Below, piece by piece: positions 62,059-64,000 of a DNA stretch of 64,000 bases (its first letter is position 1; each line of letters opens with the position of its first letter). The notes beneath the pieces are model-generated. The model made no database searches and was not told the origin of the DNA. It worked only from the letters and a program-made list of their open reading frames with translations. A program made the translations under genes and the position numbers. This DNA comes from Olavius sp. associated proteobacterium Delta 1. Lineage in GTDB: Bacteria; Desulfobacterota; Desulfobacteria; Desulfobacterales; JAFDCJ01. The stretch lies in assembly GCA_902749685.1 (NCBI GenBank), contig CACVKW010000291.1, positions 1-64,000 on the forward strand, in the 5' to 3' direction.

Positions 62059-62763
62059 TCACTCATTGTACTTGTCATAGAAAACATCTTTGCAATGAAT
62101 CAATAGGGTTTCCTTTTCAGGATCTATCTTCAGATTGAGAATCTCGATTTTTAAACAGGCCTGGCAATACGTTGCGGCCATATTGCGAGATATGGTACCG
62201 TAGCCATCTTTAAAAGCAAAGTCAGTTGAATAAACTTCCGGAGATTCTTCTTCTTTTCTTTTCCAAAAGTTATGAAGTTTTTCGCTCCACTCATAGCTAT
62301 TGGATCTGAGGATATCAGAACCGTCAAAATGCTTTAATACTTCATTTTGACCAATAATTAAGTGTCCATTTAATATTTTTACATCACGGTAGTTCAATTC
62401 AAATTTTTTTATTTTTCCATTCCAAACATTTACCCGTAAAGAAGGTGGTTTGCCGGTCAGAATACCTTGACGCAACCTGATAAAAACGATTTTATTAATT
62501 TCTTTAGCAGAAATCTTCTGATGTCTTCCGTTAGCATTTTTGAAAATAAATACCTTCTCTTCAATACTGAAGGAATCCAATTCAAGAAGCTCCGGAATTT
62601 TTTTCCCCGATTTTTTGACAACATCCATCATTTTTACGATGAATTCGTTCTCCTGGGCCAGCTCTATTTGAATATCATGGGACCGGGGGGCGGATTGCTG
62701 AGCCAGGCTGCACGTCGGCATGAATAAAACTGCGATGAGAAATGTACATGATAATGTCTTCAA
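62059..62763 (-). CDS. Exported protein of unknown function
   Basis: About 234 residues starting at TTG 62763 with AGGAAA upstream. A Sec signal peptide (CTFLIAVLFMPTCSLAQQ) is clear. The mature chain is rich in beta strands (FELNYRDVKILNGHLIIGQ) and carries CQAC near the end, followed by KIEILNLKIDPEKETLLIHC. No domain is recognised. It precedes no obvious partner; the deacetylase gene lies upstream on the same strand with a 40-base gap, so the two may form one transcript. Confidence 0.6.
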   Translation of the reverse strand: MKTLSCTFLIAVLFMPTCSLAQQSAPRSHDIQIELAQENEFIVKMMDVVKKSGKKIPELLELDSFSIEEKVFIFKNANGRHQKISAKEINKIVFIRLRQGILTGKPPSLRVNVWNGKIKKFELNYRDVKILNGHLIIGQNEVLKHFDGSDILRSNSYEWSEKLHNFWKRKEEESPEVYSTDFAFKDGYGTISRNMAATYCQACLKIEILNLKIDPEKETLLIHCKDVFYDKYNE

Positions 62764-62802
62764 TTAATTTTCCTATCTCAAAAAACAGCAGTCGCGGATT
62801 CA

Positions 62803-63666
62803 CTAATTTAATCCTGCAAACAGATCGCTTTCTTTGCCATTGGCCGGGGTGCAACCGTGAACGCATTCAAAGTGTTCGTATCCCATAGCTTCCTCTCTCA
62901 ACGTATCCGGCATGCGCCTGAAGATACCGTTTGGATTCATTTGGCTCTGGTGGCAGTTGAGAGCCTCCAACTTACGGGAGAGGAATTTTCTGACGTCAAT
63001 AACAGCTGATATTTTTTCTTCAGATGTGCCCAGCACTTCAGGATCAAAACCGGGTTCTTCTCCCTGTTCAACAAATATTCTGTGCATCCTGCGTATTCTT
63101 TCCAGCGGTATGGCCGTGTAGTAGAGCCTGGATGGTTGCCATGGCTCGAGACCCGCTCTGGTCTTATATTCGCGGTCTCCTGATGCTTTAAACGCACGCA
63201 ATGTGATCCTGTTGGCCATTATATGGTCCGGGTGAAGATAGGTGCCCTTTTCATTGTAGGTCACGATAACATGCGGTCGAAGGCGCCTGATTATCTCCAC
63301 CAGTCTGGCTGTTGCTTCCTGTTGGTCAGCCCGGGCAAAGGCCTGTGGATGATGATTTTGCGGTGTGCCGGCCATACCGGAATCGCGGTAGCCCAAAAAA
63401 TGGACCGACGCCACATCGAGTACATTGACGGCCTTTTCCAGTTCGATTGCCCTGATCTCCGTTATGCTCAATCCGGGTTTGGGAGAAACAAACTCCGGAT
63501 TCAAAATGTCACCGGCCTCACCCCTGGTACAATAAGTCAGAACCGTCCGGACTCCATCAGCGGAATATTTTGCAAGGATCCCGCCGGTACTGATAGACTC
63601 ATCGTCAGGATGGGCATGCACGACCAGTAAAGTTAAACGATTGATTGCTGCATTGGATGGATTCAT
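62803..63666 (-). CDS. PIG-L family deacetylase (LmbE/Mca-like)
   Basis: About 287 residues. The zinc-binding signature HAHPDDESISTGG is at the N-terminus (residues 17-29), and the second part HPDHIMANR follows a predicted strand (VIVTYNEKGTYL). The family removes acetyl groups from GlcNAc-type substrates, as in bacillithiol or mycothiol metabolism (BshB, MshB, Mca) and antibiotic pathways. Length and the C-terminal CHQSQMNPNG segment, close to the histidine of Mca/MshB-like enzymes, suggest a thiol-conjugate or GlcNAc-inositol type activity, not provable here. Confidence 0.85.
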   Translation of the reverse strand: MNPSNAAINRLTLLVVHAHPDDESISTGGILAKYSADGVRTVLTYCTRGEAGDILNPEFVSPKPGLSITEIRAIELEKAVNVLDVASVHFLGYRDSGMAGTPQNHHPQAFARADQQEATARLVEIIRRLRPHVIVTYNEKGTYLHPDHIMANRITLRAFKASGDREYKTRAGLEPWQPSRLYYTAIPLERIRRMHRIFVEQGEEPGFDPEVLGTSEEKISAVIDVRKFLSRKLEALNCHQSQMNPNGIFRRMPDTLREEAMGYEHFECVHGCTPANGKESDLFAGLN

Positions 63667-63790
63667 ATTATTTTAATTCCCAGGGCTTTTCTAAGCTGAG
63701 CATACTTCATTCGCCATGATGTTCTATTTATTTTCGATCTTCCCGCTATATTTGCTCCAATAGCGAAAACATTAATACTTAAATCTAATT

Positions 63791-64000
63791 TTACAACCCA
63801 TAATCAGCCACCATAAATGAAGCCTTCGTGTTTAAGGTAGTTGACGGCCTTAAAAACGCTGTTTCAAAACTGAATACAGCCGTAAAATTGTCGAAAATAA
63901 ATACGGTCTCCTGAGGATTGTCCGGCACCACGCCCATGAACCCCTTATTGGTGAACAAAGCAAAAGGCTCAGATTGGTCGGTTGATGATATCACAGTTAT
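63791..64000 (-). CDS. Partial protein running off the right edge
   Basis: The minus-strand frame is open from the window edge to a stop at 63791, ending in TKASFMVADYGL. Its composition (SSTDQSEPFALFTNKGFMGV; TVFIFDNFTAVFSFE) is protein-like rather than shadow-like. No start is visible inside the window and no family is recognised. Confidence 0.35.
   Translation of the reverse strand: MTVISSTDQSEPFALFTNKGFMGVVPDNPQETVFIFDNFTAVFSFETAFLRPSTTLNTKASFMVADYGL

Noticed and set aside
1..64000. CRISPR arrays, tRNA or rRNA genes, complete insertion sequences
   Set aside because: None was found by eye on either strand: no regularly spaced repeats, no T-arm-like GGTTCRANTCC with matching acceptor stem, and no transposase.

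Overview
The window looks like a chromosomal segment of a Desulfobacterota bacterium, probably Desulfobacterales-like and perhaps from an uncultured or metagenome-derived lineage. The reasons are the mixture of anaerobe-typical genes (an MttB-family methyltransferase, a tri-haem c7-type cytochrome, a selenocysteine-containing peroxiredoxin), many two-component, HDOD, FHA and PilZ proteins, moderate GC with AT-rich intergenic DNA, and short GC palindromes between genes. No rRNA, tRNA, CRISPR array, prophage or intact insertion sequence was seen. The lineage call is inference from gene content only.

Layout. 0.1-8 kb: a GntR/FadR-type regulator, a DUF3830 protein, and a polyamine-type ABC importer (Tat-exported binding protein, two permeases, ATPase) ending in an ornithine-cyclodeaminase-family enzyme; a promoter and a palindrome lie in front of the importer. 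8-16 kb: a small monooxygenase-like protein, an archaemetzincin-like protease, a fused HisH-HisF enzyme of the eukaryotic HIS7 layout, and an RND pump with its adaptor. 16-24 kb: a penicillin-binding transpeptidase, several small unknown proteins, a tri-haem cytochrome, an acyl-synthase-like GNAT protein and a PAS-PAS hybrid histidine kinase. 24-28 kb: MttB-like and core-MetE-like methyltransferases around a fumarylacetoacetate-hydrolase-family gene. 28-35 kb: TerB protein, EamA transporter, a structured-RNA candidate ending in a clear terminator, a PNPOx-like protein, and an FHA-NERD-DUF4870 operon. 35-43 kb: selenoprotein Bcp, queuosine mannosyltransferase, SlyD-like isomerase, NnrU, a lipoprotein, a cNMP/DUF4388 protein translationally coupled to an MFS transporter, and a DnaJ/TerB co-chaperone. 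44-64 kb: HrpB, ferritin-like protein, a second double-FHA protein, YwbE, EttA, a primase-like (AEP) protein, PilZ and two HDOD proteins, a zinc metallopeptidase, a DUF364 protein and a PIG-L deacetylase.

The most striking large-scale property is gene decay between about 39.9 and 60.8 kb. A hybrid kinase, a tRNA-dihydrouridine synthase, an acyl-CoA dehydrogenase, a glycerol-3-phosphate dehydrogenase and a flavin amine oxidase are each reduced to recognisable end pieces with the middle or one end missing, and an ADP-ribosylglycohydrolase and an EF-hand protein are probably truncated too. They lie between intact housekeeping genes, which points to repeated deletion rather than one event, unless the assembly is faulty.

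The best leads for new biology are the UGA-encoded (Sec) peroxiredoxin without the usual resolving cysteine, the AEP-like protein behind ettA, the FHA-NERD-DUF4870 operon with an altered NERD active site, the multi-hairpin RNA at 30.2-30.5 kb, and several tiny ORFs with strong ribosome binding sites (notably a 22-residue CxxxC peptide).
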